This document shows, in pieces, positions 38,086 to 39,474 of a stretch of 39,474 nucleotides of DNA (within the stretch, counting starts at the first letter, position 1; the number at the start of each line of letters is the position of its first letter). Position numbers and translations under genes: made by a program. The notes beneath the pieces were generated by a model, which did not search any database, was not told where the DNA came from, and saw only the letters and a list, made by a program, of their open reading frames with translations. The DNA comes from Acidobacteriota bacterium (GTDB lineage: Bacteria; Chlamydiota; Chlamydiia; Chlamydiales; Rhabdochlamydiaceae), in contig CAJCHM010000055.1 of assembly GCA_903970255.1 (NCBI GenBank), positions 1-39,474 on the forward strand, given 5' to 3'.

Positions 38086-38263
38086 TCTAAATTTTCGTGC
38101 GCAGGAAAAATGAATTTTTTATATTAAAAAATTCATTTATATTTTTTAATATAATTTTAAGAAAAACTAATAGTTATAAACTGTATTATTTTATTTGATT
38201 ATTTTTAATTTTAATGATAAAATTAAATATAAGAAAATTAAAACAAATTACTATGTTAATAAC

Positions 38264-39025
38264 ATGATAAAAACATCTTTTATATCGGATAGTCTACCTC
38301 TGGATACTTATCAAGAAGAAATTATGGAATCTGTGGGGTATCTTGCTAAGATTGAAAATGTGGTAAAAAACGTTACAGAGATTACGCTTAACGCTCAAGA
38401 ACAGGCAGAAGTTGAAGTAAATGCATCTTTGGCCTTTGAAACCATCTACCATGTTTTGGAGACAGTAAAGTATTGCTACACATGGGGAGCAGATTCACTT
38501 TCAGAATTTAAAACAATGTTGAGTAGAGTACAGCAGTGTAGAAAGGAATGGTTCCCCATTCCGAAAACTGATCTGTTATCCAGAGTTGGTATTATAGAGA
38601 AACATCAAGCTGGCAATTGCGATGAAATGGCAAAGGTCGGGTTTGCCTATCTTTTCCATAAGACAATGGGGAAAAACAACCTTGAATTTGGTGTATGGAG
38701 TACTTTGAAGCATACTTTTCTGATCATTGGAACACAAGGTGATGTCCGCACTAGTGTAACAGAGGGGGAATCGGAAAGCTATTCTACCTTATTTGGCAGA
38801 ACGGCGGTTGTCTGTGATCCATGGACTGGAAAGGTCTACCATGTTTCAAACATCAATGCGATGTTAGAGGACTATATAGGCTTGGATGAGAACTTCAAAC
38901 CGAAAACCCAACCATTCCGTCATAAGCCGGGCCTGATGAGAGATCAATGTCCAAATTATATTTTTCCATGTTATACTGCGGTCTGTCAAAAAGGGGTTCA
39001 AGCAGAGAATTATAAGACCTACTGA
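38264..39025 (+). CDS. Papain/transglutaminase-like Cys-His-Asp protein, probable effector
   Basis: A 253-residue protein with no named family match. Three spaced motifs form a cysteine-protease-like triad: AGNCDEMAKVGFAYL (C119), KHTFLIIGT (H150) and VVCDPWTGKVY (D185). The order Cys, His, Asp and the 'DPW' context resemble papain-like or transglutaminase-like toxins and effectors (proteases, deamidases or acyltransferases). No signal peptide is seen. The gene is AT-rich, with a very AT-rich upstream region and no ribosome site; the ATG at 38264 is preferred over an upstream ATG at 38195 whose extra residues are low-complexity Asn/Lys/Ile. Effector status is inference. Confidence 0.78.
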   Translation: MIKTSFISDSLPLDTYQEEIMESVGYLAKIENVVKNVTEITLNAQEQAEVEVNASLAFETIYHVLETVKYCYTWGADSLSEFKTMLSRVQQCRKEWFPIPKTDLLSRVGIIEKHQAGNCDEMAKVGFAYLFHKTMGKNNLEFGVWSTLKHTFLIIGTQGDVRTSVTEGESESYSTLFGRTAVVCDPWTGKVYHVSNINAMLEDYIGLDENFKPKTQPFRHKPGLMRDQCPNYIFPCYTAVCQKGVQAENYKTY

Positions 39026-39074
39026 TTTGCCGATTTATTTCAGAGCTTGGGTTCTCTTCTACTTCAAATCGGAA

Positions 39075-39251
39075 GGACAACATCGCAGGGAAATTGCATG
39101 AAAGTGGATCTTCCTTTCAGGATCAATCACTTACGAAAACCTATAAAAATTTAGATAACGTTGATAGCCAAGAAGTTAGCGGTTTTCATGCAATTTCCCT
39201 GGACAACATCGACCCTCTGCAAATAACATTGCTAGCACCCCGTAAGTGATT
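39075..39251. repeat. Nested direct and inverted repeat modules
   Basis: Three short modules recur: GGACAACATCG as direct repeats (39075-39085, 39201-39211); an 18-bp perfect inverted pair CAGGGAAATTGCATGAAA (39086-39103, complement at 39184-39201); and an 11-bp inverted pair AATCACTTACG (39125-39135, complement at 39241-39251). No gene is seen in the stretch, which looks like rearranged copies of a repeat. Confidence 0.75.
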
Positions 39252-39273
39252 AGCCTTTTACTCATATTAACCT

Positions 39274-39429
39274 GAGTAATGGGTTTCTTCCCTCAACATC
39301 AATACAGATTTGCGTGATCTTGCCCTTGTTTTTCCAAAGGTAATAGCCGAAGGCCCCTATACCTTTGGAAAAACAAGGGCAAGATCACGCAAATCTGTAT
39401 TGATGTTGAGCGGATTAAACCCATTACTC
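39274..39429. repeat. Very long perfect hairpin (51-bp arms)
   Basis: Arms 39292-39342 and 39360-39410 are perfectly complementary over 51 bases around a 17-base loop. A second outer pair (39274-39286 and 39417-39429, GAGTAATGGGTTT and its complement) frames them after short unpaired spacers of 5 and 6 bases. The right arm has an open frame on the plus strand continuing to the window end, so the repeat may include the beginning or a duplicated fragment of a gene outside the window. It could otherwise be a MITE. Confidence 0.9.
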
Positions 39430-39474
39430 CAATTATTAATACTCAAACCGATCGAGATGGACGCTCTTGTTTCC

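Noticed and set aside
38195-38263. Upstream start of the Cys-His-Asp protein
   Set aside because: The added 23 residues are Asn/Lys/Ile low-complexity sequence translated from the AT-rich upstream region.
39075-39429. CRISPR array
   Set aside because: The repeats are inverted and few, without regular spacers or cas genes.

Overview
The window comes from a chlamydia-like bacterium, most likely of the 'environmental chlamydiae' (order Parachlamydiales or relatives) rather than Chlamydiaceae. Two gene blocks reproduce neighbourhoods I remember from Chlamydia trachomatis: recD-metG-(CT031-like)-gmk-rnhB-rplS-trmD-rpsP-ffh-prmC-prfA-rpmE (CT033 back to CT022) and tadA-rpsO-pnp-ftsH-tilS-lptF/G (CT844 back to CT838). 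rplM-rpsI, ligA and glgB are also chlamydial in type. Base composition looks mid-40s % GC by eye, which fits a Waddlia-like lineage, but genus cannot be settled from sequence reading alone.

Layout. 1-570: a long palindrome, a truncated DinD-like gene remnant lying directly against the 3' end of tRNA-Asn, and the tRNA. 570-2738: recD2 helicase. 2747-4657: two coupled accessory genes (a small Inc-like membrane protein and a tail-anchored GNAT acetyltransferase), then a MITE-like palindrome with flanking 10-bp direct repeats just past metG. 4658-14374: a long minus-strand housekeeping run for translation, SRP targeting and nucleotide metabolism. 14485-15825: minus-strand tadA flanked by two unrecognised proteins. 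16081-18625: plus-strand rpsO and pnp, separated by a clear terminator and each with its own promoter. 18648-20140: a big inverted repeat and an Inc-like coiled-coil protein. 20342-24327: ftsH and tilS on the minus strand. 24425-28977: plus-strand lptF/lptG-type permeases translationally coupled to a PAP2 phosphatase, then an M32 carboxypeptidase. 29059-29924: rplM-rpsI on the minus strand. 30137-31549: an AT-rich gene with an F-box-like N-terminus. 31819-33183: miaB. 33225-38039: a small membrane protein, ligA and glgB on the minus strand. 38264-39025: an AT-rich gene with a Cys/His/Asp papain- or transglutaminase-like triad. 39026-39474: a cluster of inverted repeats ending in a 51-bp perfect hairpin.

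The core genes cover tRNA aminoacylation and modification (metG, tilS, tadA, trmD, miaB), ribosome parts and release (rplS, rpsP, rpmE, rpsO, rplM, rpsI, prfA, prmC), protein targeting and quality control (ffh, ftsH), RNA turnover (pnp, yicC), DNA repair and replication (recD2, rnhB, ligA), LPS export (lptF/G) and glycogen synthesis (glgB). Between these blocks sit probable host-interaction genes: two Inc-like proteins, a membrane-anchored acetyltransferase, an F-box-like protein and a Cys/His/Asp enzyme. Most lie next to palindromic repeats or in AT-rich flanks, which suggests that the junctions between conserved blocks are where accessory effectors and repeats accumulate.
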